Below, in pieces: positions 1-9,049 of a DNA stretch of 64,000 bases (its first letter is position 1; each line of letters begins with the position of its first letter). The DNA is from Bacillota bacterium (GTDB lineage: Bacteria; Bacillota; SHA-98; UBA4971): NCBI GenBank assembly GCA_014360195.1, contig JACIXY010000001.1, positions 122,989-186,988 of the forward strand, read 5' to 3'. Made by a program: the position numbers and the translations under genes. A model generated the notes under the pieces. It was given only the letters and a program-made list of their open reading frames with translations. It did no database searches and was not told the DNA's origin.

Positions 1-1
1 T

Positions 2-595
2 ACCGGGCCGAACCTCGTCCTCGCGCACTGCATATGGCTGGACGACGAGGAGATGGCCGTCCTGCGGGACTCCGGCACGAAGGTCGTTCACTGTCCGTCA
101 TCCAACCTCAAGCTGGCCTCGGGGATCGCGAAGGTGCCGGAAATGCTCGAGATGGGCGTGTTCGTGTCCATGGGCGCCGACGGCGCGCCGTGCAACAACA
201 ACCTTGACATGTTCCAGGAAATGCGCCATGCCGCGCTCATCCAGAAGGTGCGTCTGGGGCCTACTACGCTGCCAGCTCCGACGGTGCTGGAGATGGCAAC
301 GCTCGGCGGGGCGAGGGCAATGGGCCTGGAGGACGAGATCGGCAGCATCGAGCCGGGGAAGCGGGCGGACATCGTGATCCTTGACCTTGACGCACCCCAC
401 GCGGTCCCCGCGGAGGGTGTGGACGTGGTATCGCGGGTGGTGTACGAGGCGAACGCATCCGACGTGGAGACGACCATCGTGGACGGACGCGTCCTGATGT
501 ACAGGAGGAAACTCCTCGCCTTTGACGAAAATGAAGTGATACACCAGGCCACGAGGGCGCTCCGGCGGGTGCTGGAGCGATCGGGCTGTCTTTAG
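2..595 (+). CDS. Amidohydrolase, SAH/MTA deaminase-like (5' partial)
   Basis: Only the C-terminal 197 residues are inside the window; the frame is open from base 2 with no start. The segment HCPSSNLKLASG, then a SMGADGAPCNNN stretch and the closing GSIEPGKRADIVILD block, are typical of the metal-dependent amidohydrolases that deaminate S-adenosylhomocysteine, methylthioadenosine or guanine, or dechlorinate triazines (MtaD/SsnA/AtzA/TrzN group). The Asp in GADG would be a metal ligand and the final block is the beta-sandwich that returns after the TIM barrel. The likely role is cytoplasmic purine-adduct salvage in the methionine cycle, but substrate cannot be fixed without the N-terminus. It ends 332 bp before the E1-like gene, so an operon is unlikely. 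Confidence 0.85.
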   Translation, partial: TGPNLVLAHCIWLDDEEMAVLRDSGTKVVHCPSSNLKLASGIAKVPEMLEMGVFVSMGADGAPCNNNLDMFQEMRHAALIQKVRLGPTTLPAPTVLEMATLGGARAMGLEDEIGSIEPGKRADIVILDLDAPHAVPAEGVDVVSRVVYEANASDVETTIVDGRVLMYRRKLLAFDENEVIHQATRALRRVLERSGCL

Positions 596-927
596 CTCGC
601 TCTCAACCTGCCCCGCCTCCCTGTGTCAAAGTCAGTCCAGCTCAGTCTGGCCTGGCCTGGCCTGGCCTGGCCTGGTTTGGCCTGGTCTAGCCTAGCCAGG
701 CTTGGCTTGACCAGGCTAGGCTTATCCCAGCTCGGCCCGGCTTACGTCAGGGCGGTTATCCTCTGTTTTCTTGGGTCCAGCCTAGGTCTGTGCCGCTGTT
801 GTGGGCAACGGATGGAGAGCGGCGAGTGGGGCGACACACCGGAGACGAGGGTGCGGCGAGGCTGCGGTGGCAAAGCCACGGTCGTGAGGCTGCGACAGGG
901 CTGCTACGAGGGGTTGGTGATTCAGAG
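596..927. repeat. Low-complexity intergenic stretch with CCTGG iterations
   Basis: No gene is supported here. Between about 648 and 725 the + strand repeats CCTGG/CTTGG/CTAGG words in tandem; the GCCTGGTC and GACCAGGC blocks near 678 and 710 are inverted, so the tract can fold. A reading frame across it gives a Leu-Ala-Trp-Pro-Gly type simple repeat that looks like translated low-complexity DNA, not protein. The rest carries no recognised site. Confidence 0.6.
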
Positions 928-1683
928 ATGCTGACCAATGACGAGAGAATGCGATATTCCAGGCAGCTTGTGATTCCGGAGATAGGGGAGGCGGGGCAGG
1001 AAAAGCTGCGGGTGGCGAAGGTGCTGGTGGTGGGCGCCGGGGGCCTCGGGTCCCCGGCGGCCATGTATCTTGCCGCGGCCGGAGTAGGTACCCTCGGGTT
1101 GGTGGATTCCGATGTCGTGGACCTCTCCAACCTGCAGAGGCAGATTCTGCACGGCGTCAACCACCTGGGCCTCGCGAAGGTGGAATCGGCGAAACGGGCG
1201 CTTGCGCGCCTGAACCCCGGTGTCCACGTGGTGCCTCACCGCATGACGGTGACGTCCGAGAACGTGTCCGGGCTCATCGAGCCGTATGACGTGGTCGTGG
1301 ACGCTGTTGACAACCTTGAGACCAGGTATGTCGTGAACGACGCGTGCGTGAAGGCGGGCAAGCCGCTGATTGAGGCGGGGGTGCTCAGGTTCGACGGTAT
1401 GGTGCTCACGGTCATTCCGGGAGAGGGGCCGTGTTACCGTTGCATATTCCCGGTGCTCCCGCCGCCCGGGGCAGTCCCGTCGTGCAGGGAGGCCGGGATC
1501 ATCGGCGCGGTGCCGGGCGTGGTAGGCAGCATCGAGGCCCTCGAGGCCATCAAGGTAATCCTTGGGCTAGGGCAGCCTTTGGTCGGGCGGCTGCTCCTGT
1601 TCGACGGGCTTGCGATGACGTGGCGGGAGGTAAACGCCGCGCGTGACCCCAACTGCCCCGCATGCGGTGGAGGCCGGGGCTAG
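928..1683 (+). CDS. MoeB/ThiF/HesA-family adenylyltransferase
   Basis: A 251-residue E1-like enzyme that adenylates the C-terminal glycine of a ubiquitin-like sulfur carrier (MoaD, ThiS or a relative) for thiolation. Visible features are the nucleotide loop GAGGLG (residues 36-41), the SDVVDLSNLQRQ segment after beta-2 (61-72), the VDNLETRYVVND substrate loop, a Cys at 186 in the SCREAG position where family members carry the reactive cysteine, and two zinc CxxC pairs at 169/172 and 243/246. The frame opens further upstream, but ATG 928 starts the conserved NDERMRYSRQ motif and has a purine-rich site just before it. No moaD or thiS partner is visible, so MoeB versus ThiF stays open. Confidence 0.9.
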   Translation: MLTNDERMRYSRQLVIPEIGEAGQEKLRVAKVLVVGAGGLGSPAAMYLAAAGVGTLGLVDSDVVDLSNLQRQILHGVNHLGLAKVESAKRALARLNPGVHVVPHRMTVTSENVSGLIEPYDVVVDAVDNLETRYVVNDACVKAGKPLIEAGVLRFDGMVLTVIPGEGPCYRCIFPVLPPPGAVPSCREAGIIGAVPGVVGSIEALEAIKVILGLGQPLVGRLLLFDGLAMTWREVNAARDPNCPACGGGRG

Positions 1684-1764
1684 ACCGGGCCGGCCGGCCG
1701 ACGGGCGGCCGTGGTCAGGTCTGGGGCGATGAGGTTTCCCCGGAGTGCGATCATAGGGTGACGA

Positions 1765-1961
1765 TAAATGAGAGTGCAGGAATGCTCGCGACTCTTGGAA
1801 AGGGTTGCCGGTGATTGCACGAGGGGTGTCAAAATCCGGCCACTTCCCCGACGGGCCGGATTTTGGCGAAGCGCGCCCCGCTTGGGGCGCCGTCCCCGAG
1901 TGCAACACCGGCGGCCCACCGGATGTTGGCAAACTGGGAGGAACTAACGAACCCTCACTTA
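1765..1961 (+). repeat. R1: long copy of the structured CTAAG repeat family
   Basis: A 197-bp copy with slightly degenerate ends (TAAATGAGAGTGC ... ACCCTCACTTA). Order on + strand: L end, GGTTGCCGGTG, core running CGAGGGGTGTC..., hairpin AAAATCCGGCC/GGCCGGATTTT (here one arm is slightly degenerate), hairpin GCGCCCC-GCTT-GGGGCGC, then a TGGCAAACTGGGAGGAACT type right end. Its last base is the A of the ATG of the downstream exporter gene. Frames reading through it give a spurious protein with a VSKSGH..PDGPDFGEARP motif, seen again at the other long copies. Confidence 0.92.
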
Positions 1962-2908
1962 TGGGTACCGACCTGGAGATGAAGGCTTGGGTTCAACCAG
2001 GGACTGTCGAGCGGCCCTTTGTGTCGCCGTGGGTTGCGATAGGGCTTGGGGTCGTGGCCGTGTCGTCGGCGTCCATCTTTGTGCGCCTGTCGTCCGCGCC
2101 TCCCCTTGTCATCGCAACATGGAGAATGGGCCTCGCCACGCTCATGCTGGCGCCATTCGCCCTGGTCGGCGGGAGGCGCGAGATGCTGGCGATGGGCCGC
2201 CGGGACCTCGCCCTCTCGCTCCTTGCGGGTGGCTTTCTCGCGGTGCACTTCGGGGCGTGGATGACTTCTCTTTCTCACACGTCCGTTGCAAGCTCGGTTG
2301 TGCTGGTGAGTATGCACCCTCTTTTCGTGATGCTTGCCAGCCGCCTCTTTTTCGGCGAGTCAGCCGCGGGCGGAGCGGTGGCGGGGGCGGTGATCGCCGT
2401 GGTCGGGTCCGCCATCATCGGGCTTGGCGATTCGGCCGCCGGGGGATCGGCGTTCTTCGGCGACCTGCTTGCTGTCCTGTCGGCTCTGATGTTCGCGGCC
2501 TACGTCCTCGTGGGCCGGGGCGTGAGACAGAGGCTCTCGGTGGCGCCGTACGCGTTTGTTGTCTACGGGATGTGCTCGCTGGTCCTCGTCCTCACGTGCC
2601 TCGCCGGCGGCGTGCGCATCTATCCCTATGCGACCCGTGAGTACGTGCTCTTTCTCGCCCTTGCGGCGGTGCCCACTATCTTGGGCCACACCGTGTTCAA
2701 CTGGGCCCTCCGGTACGTGAGCGCGTCCGTTATATCCGTGAGCGTGCTCGGGGAGCCCGTGGGTGCCACCGTGCTGGCGATGGCGCTGCTGAAAGAGACA
2801 CCCCCGGCGACCGCGGTCACCGGAGGCATTCTCGTGATCATGGGGATATCGCTCTTCACCGTGTTCTCGGCCCGGACGCCCGCTAGTGCGGCGCAACGAC
2901 GACGCTAG
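1961..2908 (+). CDS. EamA/DMT-superfamily transporter
   Basis: A 315-residue integral membrane protein with about ten hydrophobic helices in two five-helix halves, the layout of EamA (DMT superfamily) exporters of amino acids or other metabolites. The first half includes SSASIFVRLSSAPPLVIATWRM and an HFGAWMTSLSHTSVASSVVLV helix pair; the second half ends with a glycine-rich LGEPVGATVLAM helix and a Lys/Glu loop, both family hallmarks. The frame continues upstream into repeat R1, but that portion is repeat-encoded. I place the start at ATG 1961; ATG 1979 is an alternative. The only GGAGG-like sequence (1937-1943) belongs to the repeat and is rather far away, so translation may depend on the repeat end. 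Substrate unknown. Confidence 0.82.
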   Translation: MGTDLEMKAWVQPGTVERPFVSPWVAIGLGVVAVSSASIFVRLSSAPPLVIATWRMGLATLMLAPFALVGGRREMLAMGRRDLALSLLAGGFLAVHFGAWMTSLSHTSVASSVVLVSMHPLFVMLASRLFFGESAAGGAVAGAVIAVVGSAIIGLGDSAAGGSAFFGDLLAVLSALMFAAYVLVGRGVRQRLSVAPYAFVVYGMCSLVLVLTCLAGGVRIYPYATREYVLFLALAAVPTILGHTVFNWALRYVSASVISVSVLGEPVGATVLAMALLKETPPATAVTGGILVIMGISLFTVFSARTPASAAQRRR

Positions 2909-2949
2909 CGCCGGCGCTGGCGCCGAGGCTAAGGCCGGCTCCAATGACA

Positions 2950-3031
2950 AGGCCGCCTTGCCCGACGGGCCGGGTTTTGGCGAAGCGCGCCCCGCCTGGG
3001 GCGCCGTCCCCGAGTGCAACACCGGCAACCC
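2950..3031 (+). repeat. R2: core-only fragment of the repeat family
   Basis: About 80 bp matching the core in the same orientation as R1: CCCGACGGGCCGGGTTTTGG, the GCGCCCC/GGGGCGC hairpin, then GTGCAACACCGGCAACC. Both CTAAG ends and the left arm of the first hairpin are missing or unrecognisable, so this is a truncated relic. It lies between the convergent exporter and dehydrogenase genes. Confidence 0.8.
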
Positions 3032-3081
3032 TGCACGGCGCGTGCGCTCTCTGGAACCGGCGATTACTTATGGTGATCTAG

Positions 3082-4164
3082 TTAGCCAGCCAGCCTGTAG
3101 AGGCTCTCGCATACTGCGTCGCCCACCTCGGAGGTGTCGGCGGTTCCACCCAGGTCCACTGGCTTTGGCGAGTCCTCAAGGAGGGTCCGCTCAACCGCCG
3201 AGATGACGAGACTGCCCATGTCCTCGTACCCGAGGAAGTCCAGCATCATGGCAGCCGCCCATATCGTCGCGATGGGGTTTGCTATCCCCTTCCCGGCGAT
3301 ATCGGGCGCCGAGCCGTGGATAGGCTCGAACATTGACGGGTACTTCCTTTCTGGGTTCAGGTTGGCGCCTGCCGCAAGGCCGATGCTGCCTTGGATCGCC
3401 GCGCCCTCGTCCGTCAGGATATCGCCGAAGAGGTTTGTGGCGACCACCACGTCGAACCACTCGGGTTTTGTGATCACATACATGGCTGCTGCGTCCACAT
3501 GGACCTGCGCAGCTTCTATGTCAGGATATTCCTTTGCTACGGTGTGGAACACCTCATCCCAGAAGACCATGCTGTAGTTGCAGGCGTTGGATTTAGTCAC
3601 GGACACGACGCGCCTTGCCTTTTGTCTCTTTCTCGCCAGGTCGAAGGCGTATCTCATGACCCGCTCCGTCCCCTGGCGGGTGAATACGTTGCTCTGGATC
3701 GCTACTTCGAACGGCGTCCCGACATGGACCCTGCCGCCGACTCCGGAGTACTCGCCCTCTGTGTTCTCGCGGACCACCACAAAGTCGATGTCCTCGGGCC
3801 CCTTGCCTATGAGGCGACCGGGCACGCCGCGGAGCAGCTTGATAGGCCGAAGGTTCACGTACTGGTCGAAGGACTTTCGGATGGGCAGCAGGAGGCCCCA
3901 GAGCGAGACGTGGTCAGGAACGAGACCCGGGGCTCCAACCGCGCCGAGTAGAATCGCGTCATGGTCCCGGAGCACGTCGAGGCCGTGCTCGTCCATCATT
4001 CTGCCGTTGCGCAGGTAGTATTCGCAACCCCATGGGTACTCCGTAAAGCTGAATACGACCCCTCCGTGAACCTCCGAGGCGGCCCTCAGTACCTTCACAG
4101 CCTCCCGGGTGACCTCGGGTCCGATTCCGTCCCCTGGAATGACAGCCACGCTTACCTTGTCCAT
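3082..4164 (-). CDS. Tartrate/D-malate dehydrogenase-type beta-decarboxylating dehydrogenase
   Basis: A 360-residue NAD-dependent beta-decarboxylating dehydrogenase of the isopropylmalate/isocitrate family. Motifs: VIPGDGIGPEV at 8-18, VNLRPIKLL near 103-111, ENTEGEYSG at 133-141, Lys191 and Asp224/Asp248/Asp252 as likely catalytic and metal residues, and the EPIHGSAPDIAGKGIANP nucleotide loop at 280-297. The PIRKSFDQYVNLRP segment and overall length fit the TtuC/DmlA subgroup (tartrate or D-malate) better than LeuB, and no leucine genes are nearby. The start at 4164 follows a clear GGAGGG site; the longer frame upstream lacks one. It is the last gene of the minus-strand transporter module, so it probably oxidises the imported hydroxy-diacid. 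Confidence 0.88.
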   Translation of the reverse strand: MDKVSVAVIPGDGIGPEVTREAVKVLRAASEVHGGVVFSFTEYPWGCEYYLRNGRMMDEHGLDVLRDHDAILLGAVGAPGLVPDHVSLWGLLLPIRKSFDQYVNLRPIKLLRGVPGRLIGKGPEDIDFVVVRENTEGEYSGVGGRVHVGTPFEVAIQSNVFTRQGTERVMRYAFDLARKRQKARRVVSVTKSNACNYSMVFWDEVFHTVAKEYPDIEAAQVHVDAAAMYVITKPEWFDVVVATNLFGDILTDEGAAIQGSIGLAAGANLNPERKYPSMFEPIHGSAPDIAGKGIANPIATIWAAAMMLDFLGYEDMGSLVISAVERTLLEDSPKPVDLGGTADTSEVGDAVCESLYRLAG

Positions 4165-4219
4165 ACAAGCCCTCCAATCATATAGCGCACGCAGGCGGTT
4201 GCGTCCTATTGGCCGCCCT

Positions 4220-4660
4220 TCAGAAGAGGATTCCCTTAGGCAACGGCACGACCAAGAGCTTTGCGAACACAATGTAAAAGGCGGCCACCTCTAGCGCGAC
4301 TATTGCGAGCGATGTTATGAGCGTCCTTGGTTTTCGCGCTGCACCGTCCACGAGCACCATCATGAAGAGGCATGCAAGAACCGAAGACACATAGAATCCC
4401 AGGTACGGAATGAGGAACACCCAAACCACCATCAGGGCGGCCGCGAGCGCAACCGTCTGAATACCGCGGACATCCACCGCTTCCCCGCTCCCGCGTCCTG
4501 TCCAGCTCTTCACGAGGAGCGCGGCCGAGGAGACGGCAAGCGCGATGATGACGGCCCTCGGAAACACGATTCCGAAGTACGTGAGGTTACCCATCTGCGT
4601 GCCGAATACAAGTGCGACCAGGAGCATCAAGATAGCCGCGATCCTGTCACTATTGAGCAC
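4220..4660 (-). CDS. Tripartite tricarboxylate transporter small membrane subunit TctB
   Basis: A 146-residue hydrophobic protein with four predicted membrane helices, the size and pattern of TctB, the poorly conserved small membrane subunit of TTT solute uptake systems. Identification rests on hydropathy and on overlap with tctA: its GTG start (4660) lies inside the end of tctA, an 11-bp overlap typical of translational coupling, with GGAGGCGGG just upstream. It works with TctA in the inner membrane and with the periplasmic receptor TctC. Confidence 0.85.
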   Translation of the reverse strand: MLNSDRIAAILMLLVALVFGTQMGNLTYFGIVFPRAVIIALAVSSAALLVKSWTGRGSGEAVDVRGIQTVALAAALMVVWVFLIPYLGFYVSSVLACLFMMVLVDGAARKPRTLITSLAIVALEVAAFYIVFAKLLVVPLPKGILF

Positions 4661-6167
4661 CGATACCCGCCTCCTTCCTCAGCTTGCGCCCTCCGGAGAG
4701 GAGCGGCCAGACGAGCGATACGATGGTCATCACGATGAGGACGATCGATATCGGGCGGGTAAAGAATATGAGCCACGGAACGGGCAGGGCCTTGGCCATC
4801 AGAGTCGCCTGCACGAAGCCTTCCTCTGCAAGTGGACCCAAGATGAGACCTAGGACTATCGGGCCGGGATGGAAGCCCAGCTGCTTCAGGAGATATCCTG
4901 CAAACCCGCAGGCAAGCATCACGCCCACGTCCGTCATGTTGTTCCTTATGGCGTACGAGCCGAGAATGCTCAGGAACACTATGGACGGGACGAGGTACCT
5001 AAGTGGCAAGCGCGAGACGAGGCGGTGAAGCGCCGTGCCCATCACGAGACCCACTACGAGCATCATCAGGATCGCGATGAAGAGCGAGAAGATGAACCCA
5101 TACGTTATGTCCGCATGCACGGTGAAAAGCTCGGGGCCAGGCCTCAGGCCCTGGATCAAGAGTGCTCCGTAGATGACCGCGTCAACGGGTGTTCCCGGGA
5201 CTCCAAGAGTCAGAAGGGGAACGAGCCCGCCTCCAACCGTGGCATTGTTGGCGGCTTCTGTCGCCACGACTCCGTCGATGATCCCTGTTCCGAACTTCTC
5301 GGGGTACTTGGACGCACGCTGGGCCTCGTTGTAGGCCACGAGGTTCGCGATATTGCCTCCGGCACCGGGTATGATGCCGACGACCGTTCCGATCACGCTG
5401 GACCGCAGGAGGTTTCCTGGCATGGCAAGGACCTTCGCGGCTGTCTCCCGGATGACTCCGCGGCGCTTCTCAACGCGCACAGTCTCATATGCCTTACTCC
5501 CCTGACGCACCAGTGACAGGACTTCAGGTATGCAGAACAACCCGATGAGCGCCCCGACAAGCTCGATGCCACCCTGCATCGACGGTTGGCCGAACGTAAA
5601 CCTCACATCACCGCCGATGGGGGCTATACCGATGGTGCTGACCAGGAGGCCGAACACGCCGCCGATGAGCCCTTTCAGGAGCGATTTCGATGCCAAGCTC
5701 GCTATTATGCTGAGACCGAAGACGCTCACCCAGAAGTATTCAGGCGGCCCGAACTTCAGTGCAACCTTTGCGAGCGGCGGCGCAAGGAACGCGAGTACCG
5801 CCACCCCGAAAAGGCCTCCTATTACAGAAGCGACGGTTGCCACGACTATGGCCTCCTGGCCTCGCCCTGCTTTGGCCATCGGATAGCCGTCGAACGTTGT
5901 TCCTATAGAGGACGGGGTACCGGGAGTGTTGACGAGTATTGCCGAGAAACTTCCGCCGTATATCGCTGCCATGTATATAGCGCCCATGGTTGCAAGGCCG
6001 GATACAGGCGACATCGTGAACGTGAAAGGGACTATGAGAGCCACAGCCATCGTAGCGGTAAGGCCCGGAAGCGCGCCGGCCATAAGACCGGCCAGCGTCC
6101 CTCCCAACATGAGAAGGAGGTTGTTTAGCGTCAGGACCTGTGAGATTCCGCTGAGTAAGGCGTCCAT
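4650..6167 (-). CDS. Tripartite tricarboxylate transporter large membrane subunit TctA
   Basis: A 505-residue polytopic membrane protein of the TctA/DUF112 family, the large permease subunit of TTT transporters driven by an ion gradient. Family hallmarks include the N-terminal GALPGLTATMAVALIVPFTF segment, the VNTPGTPSSIGTTFDGYPMA loop, and a second related half with GIIPGAGGNIANLVAYNEAQ and LGVPGTPVDAVIYGALLIQG. The paired G-x-PG loops reflect internal duplication. The start is preceded by GGGAGGGTGA. Between tctC and tctA lies an unusual 363-bp low-complexity gap, yet all genes share one orientation and are best read as one transcription unit from the sigma-54 promoter near 9040. Confidence 0.95.
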   Translation of the reverse strand: MDALLSGISQVLTLNNLLLMLGGTLAGLMAGALPGLTATMAVALIVPFTFTMSPVSGLATMGAIYMAAIYGGSFSAILVNTPGTPSSIGTTFDGYPMAKAGRGQEAIVVATVASVIGGLFGVAVLAFLAPPLAKVALKFGPPEYFWVSVFGLSIIASLASKSLLKGLIGGVFGLLVSTIGIAPIGGDVRFTFGQPSMQGGIELVGALIGLFCIPEVLSLVRQGSKAYETVRVEKRRGVIRETAAKVLAMPGNLLRSSVIGTVVGIIPGAGGNIANLVAYNEAQRASKYPEKFGTGIIDGVVATEAANNATVGGGLVPLLTLGVPGTPVDAVIYGALLIQGLRPGPELFTVHADITYGFIFSLFIAILMMLVVGLVMGTALHRLVSRLPLRYLVPSIVFLSILGSYAIRNNMTDVGVMLACGFAGYLLKQLGFHPGPIVLGLILGPLAEEGFVQATLMAKALPVPWLIFFTRPISIVLIVMTIVSLVWPLLSGGRKLRKEAGIGAQ

Positions 6168-6530
6168 ATATCACCCTCCCATCGTGCGGCGCGAGCTTGG
6201 CGGTTGCGGCGTGGCTGCGGTACTGGGGCTGGGGCGAGGCCGGCGCGGGCGCGAGAGGCCGACTTGACCAGTGACCGGCCGTCCGGCCTCGATCCTAGCC
6301 ACAGTCCACAGTCTTGCTCCCGCTCCGGCTCCAGCCCCAGACAACGCCTTAGCCCCGGTCCCAGACTTAGTATCAGCCCGGCTCAGGCCCCCGCTCCTGC
6401 GCCTGCCTGAACCCAGACTCCTGCCTGCCCATACTACACACCACAGGGAGCCGGCGCCGCCGCCGTGCTGCCGCGGTGCGACGCGCCGCCACGCCGCTAC
6501 CAGCCTGGTCGACACTCGTGAGGCCGCCGC
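6168..6530. other. Low-complexity gap between tctC and tctA
   Basis: A 363-bp interval made largely of CCGGCTC/GCCCC/GGCTCCAG words (6290-6440 especially). I see no promoter, terminator or convincing open frame. It is unusual to find such a gap inside an otherwise compact transporter operon, and it may come from slippage-type expansion. Confidence 0.5.
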
Positions 6531-7502
6531 CTACTTGATAACGCCCATGTCCTTCAGCAGCTTTGCGTAGTAGGCTTGTCGGTCGGCCACGAACTTCTGG
6601 TATTCTTCGGGCCCCATGAACTCGAGATCGAAGGCCATCTCTTGCATCTTCTTGACGAACTCGGGGTTGCGATTGACCTTATCGAAGGCGTCCGCCAGCG
6701 CCTTCACGATCTCGTCAGGAGTCCCGGGAGGCGCGGAAACACCGCGGTATGCGCCCTCGACCAGGTCGTAGCCGAGCTCTTTGAACGTGGGTGCGTCCGG
6801 CAGAGCGGGCGACCGCTTCTCCGCAGCTACGGCGAGGACCCTCATCTGGTCCTTGTACTGTGCCGCCATTGTGGTGTAGGTCATGAGTGCCGACACATGG
6901 CCCCCCAGCAACGCTGGGACTGCCGACCCCGATCCGGTGAACGGAATGTAGGTCAGCTTGACGCCGGCAAGCTGTTCGAGCTCGATGGTGCCGAGGTGGT
7001 TCGCGGACCAGCTTCCGCTGCCGCCGACCGTGACGACCTCAGGGTGAGCCTTTGCGTACTCTATGAAATCCTTGAGAGTCTTAAATGGGCTTTCCTTCCT
7101 CACTACGAGAGCATTGGGCGTGCTCTCAAAACAGTAGACGCGCTTCAGATCCTCGGTCTTGTAGCCTGCGTCCCCGCGCTGCAGCGGCTGTAATATGGTG
7201 TGGGGAAGGTTGTCCCCGGCGATCGTGTACCCGTCGGGCTTCGACCGCACGAGCTCCGACCAACCCACGGATCCACCACCGCCGATCTTGTAGGAGATGA
7301 CCACCTTTACGCCCAGGACCTCCTCAAGGAATGGCTGTTGCAGGCGGGCGGTGAGGTCAGACTCTCCGCCGGGGTTGAAGCAAATGATGTAGTTTATCGG
7401 TTTCTCGGGAAACTTCGGAGCCGCAGACGCAGATAGACCGATGAGGGCCAATGACAGAACCACGCACACGGCAACGATCCTCGTCACAACGCGCTTTCGC
7501 AT
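6531..7502 (-). CDS. TctC-family solute-binding protein
   Basis: A 323-residue extracytoplasmic receptor of the Bug/TctC family. It begins with a signal peptide (basic MRKR, a hydrophobic stretch, cleavage near SASAA) followed by FPEKPINYIICFNPGGESDLTARL, the canonical first strand and carboxylate-binding loop. A second hallmark is GGSGSWSANHLGTIELEQLAGVKL with PFTGSG. It would capture a carboxylate such as citrate, tartrate or malate and deliver it to TctA/TctB. No lipobox cysteine is visible, so in a diderm cell it would be a free periplasmic protein. The start is fixed by GGGAGGTAGGGTGA directly upstream. Confidence 0.95.
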   Translation of the reverse strand: MRKRVVTRIVAVCVVLSLALIGLSASAAPKFPEKPINYIICFNPGGESDLTARLQQPFLEEVLGVKVVISYKIGGGGSVGWSELVRSKPDGYTIAGDNLPHTILQPLQRGDAGYKTEDLKRVYCFESTPNALVVRKESPFKTLKDFIEYAKAHPEVVTVGGSGSWSANHLGTIELEQLAGVKLTYIPFTGSGSAVPALLGGHVSALMTYTTMAAQYKDQMRVLAVAAEKRSPALPDAPTFKELGYDLVEGAYRGVSAPPGTPDEIVKALADAFDKVNRNPEFVKKMQEMAFDLEFMGPEEYQKFVADRQAYYAKLLKDMGVIK

Positions 7503-7583
7503 TCACCCTACCTCCCTGCTGTTTTGTGCTCGCGATGTCTCCTGTAGCGCATGTACATTCAGACGAAAAGGAATACCCCGTTA

Positions 7584-8867
7584 CTAAAGATCTTCCACAG
7601 CACCACCTCCCGGAACTGGAACCACGACTCCCGCGGAGGGCATGACGATCGACTCGTACGTCTTGCCGTGTCTTGATTCGACAAGGTGAAGAGCGTTGTT
7701 GAGGTCCCGGGCTGGAGTGAGGAATAGGTTTTTTACGAAAGCCTCATCGAGGGCTGAGACCAGGATGACCTCCTTATCCCGCAGGACTCGAGCCAGGCTA
7801 TAGGCTTTGTGCCCACCAAGCTCGAACCCGGCGGCGAAGCGACGGAATATGTCGTCCAGGCTTCCTACGCCTGTCATCCAGCTCTCAAAGGTTGGTTCGC
7901 CACATCCCTCCGGGCACTCAGCGAGGAGCACGATGGTGCCGCCCTTCTTCACGGCGCGCTCGGCGTTGTCGATGGCTTTTTGCGCTTGATAGATGTTGAT
8001 ATCCTTTGGGAATCCGCCGGCGCTTGCGATCGCCACGTCGACCTGTCGGTCGATGGGGACGACGACGAAATGCGAGCAGATCCTTACACCTTCAAGCCAC
8101 GCTTTCTCCACGTCTCCCGCGACGACCGCTGCGATCTTCCCGGCTCCGTCCGTGACCACGTTTACGATGAAGTCCATCCCTGCCATGTGGGCGGCCTCAA
8201 CCATCTCGATGTGGACCGGATTGCCGTCGAGGTTGCAGACAGCCGCCGCCTTGGAAGTCATGAGCGAGTGGTTGTGAGAGATGGTGCGCCTGCCTGATAC
8301 CCCTGGCAAAATCGCTTTGCGCCCGCCGGAAAACCCTGCAAAATAGTGAGGAGCGATCACGCCCGTGCCGATCACGAAGTCGGCCTCGATGACGACGCGG
8401 TTGACATAAAGCTGCGTACCGAAGCTGAGTTGCCCGAGATAAACCAGGTTAACGTCGTCTTCGCAGTCGTGATTTCGGACATCGTATGTGTCGCAAACCT
8501 CATCCCCCAGCATCAGCCGTAGCTCCTCGCTAGTCATTCCCCGATGTATCCCGGTGGCGACGACGAGCGTCACGTCGGTGTGGGCTATGCCCGCCTCCCG
8601 GAGTTCGTCCAGGATGGGCGGCAACATGTCAGCGTACGGTGTCGGCCTCGTGATGTCGTTCACGATGATGACGACCTTTCGGGCACGCTTTCGCCTGAGC
8701 TCGTCGAGCAAGCTGCGGGTGCCTGTTGGGCATCTGAGCTTGGAGAGGACCTCACCCCGAAGGTCAGAGATCGGCTCGGCCTCCCGGCCGGTCAATACTT
8801 GCGCTTGCGGGAGCCTGTCTAGGTCGAAGGGGACATGGGATCTACCGTACTTCAAGTCAAGAACCAC
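7584..8867 (-). CDS. larA: Nickel-pincer lactate racemase family (LarA-like)
   Basis: A 427-residue LarA-family protein. With GTG 8867 as start the key residues fall at the numbering known for Lactobacillus plantarum LarA: His108 in TGIHR, His174 in PHYFAGFSGG, Lys184 in GGRKAI (the residue that anchors the nickel-pincer nucleotide) and His200. This supports the GTG over the longer open frame; a GAGGTGG site lies upstream. The enzyme would racemise or epimerise a 2-hydroxy acid. LarA homologues are known to act on several hydroxy acids, so with a carboxylate importer and a tartrate/malate-type dehydrogenase downstream the substrate may not be lactate. The pincer-cofactor genes larB, larC and larE are not in the window. 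Confidence 0.9.
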   Translation of the reverse strand: MVLDLKYGRSHVPFDLDRLPQAQVLTGREAEPISDLRGEVLSKLRCPTGTRSLLDELRRKRARKVVIIVNDITRPTPYADMLPPILDELREAGIAHTDVTLVVATGIHRGMTSEELRLMLGDEVCDTYDVRNHDCEDDVNLVYLGQLSFGTQLYVNRVVIEADFVIGTGVIAPHYFAGFSGGRKAILPGVSGRRTISHNHSLMTSKAAAVCNLDGNPVHIEMVEAAHMAGMDFIVNVVTDGAGKIAAVVAGDVEKAWLEGVRICSHFVVVPIDRQVDVAIASAGGFPKDINIYQAQKAIDNAERAVKKGGTIVLLAECPEGCGEPTFESWMTGVGSLDDIFRRFAAGFELGGHKAYSLARVLRDKEVILVSALDEAFVKNLFLTPARDLNNALHLVESRHGKTYESIVMPSAGVVVPVPGGGAVEDL

Positions 8868-9032
8868 GAGGACGCCACCTCGCCTTCCACATGGTATGGT
8901 CGCGGTCCCACCCGGCTCGCTATACAAGTCCGCTGTAGTCGCGCAACGACCCGTATGGCCGTGAGATACCGCTCCTGACAGGGGCCCCAAGGGTTCTTAT
9001 GGCTGAATTTCGCCTGGCTGAATTTCGGCTCT

Positions 9033-9049
9033 TGCAAACAGCATGCCAA
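9033..9049 (-). promoter_or_regulatory. Sigma-54 (-24/-12) promoter for the larA-tct-dehydrogenase module
   Basis: On the minus strand TTGGCATGCTGTTTGCA matches the sigma-54 consensus YTGGCACGNNNNTTGCW with GG at 9047-9046 and GC at 9035-9034, the required 12-base register. It lies about 165 bp upstream of the larA start, and a sigma-54-dependent activator gene lies just beyond it, so a functional pairing is likely. The transcript would start near 9022. Activator binding sites are probably in the interval that also contains repeat R3. Confidence 0.75.

Noticed and set aside
623..934. Frame encoding a Leu-Ala-Trp-Pro-Gly repeat
   Set aside because: Simple CCTGG repeats; no ribosome site and no plausible protein.
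1805..1960. N-terminal extension of the exporter reading into repeat R1
   Set aside because: The same VSKSGH..PDGPDFGEARP peptide is encoded at other long repeat copies in front of unrelated sequence, so it is translated repeat DNA.
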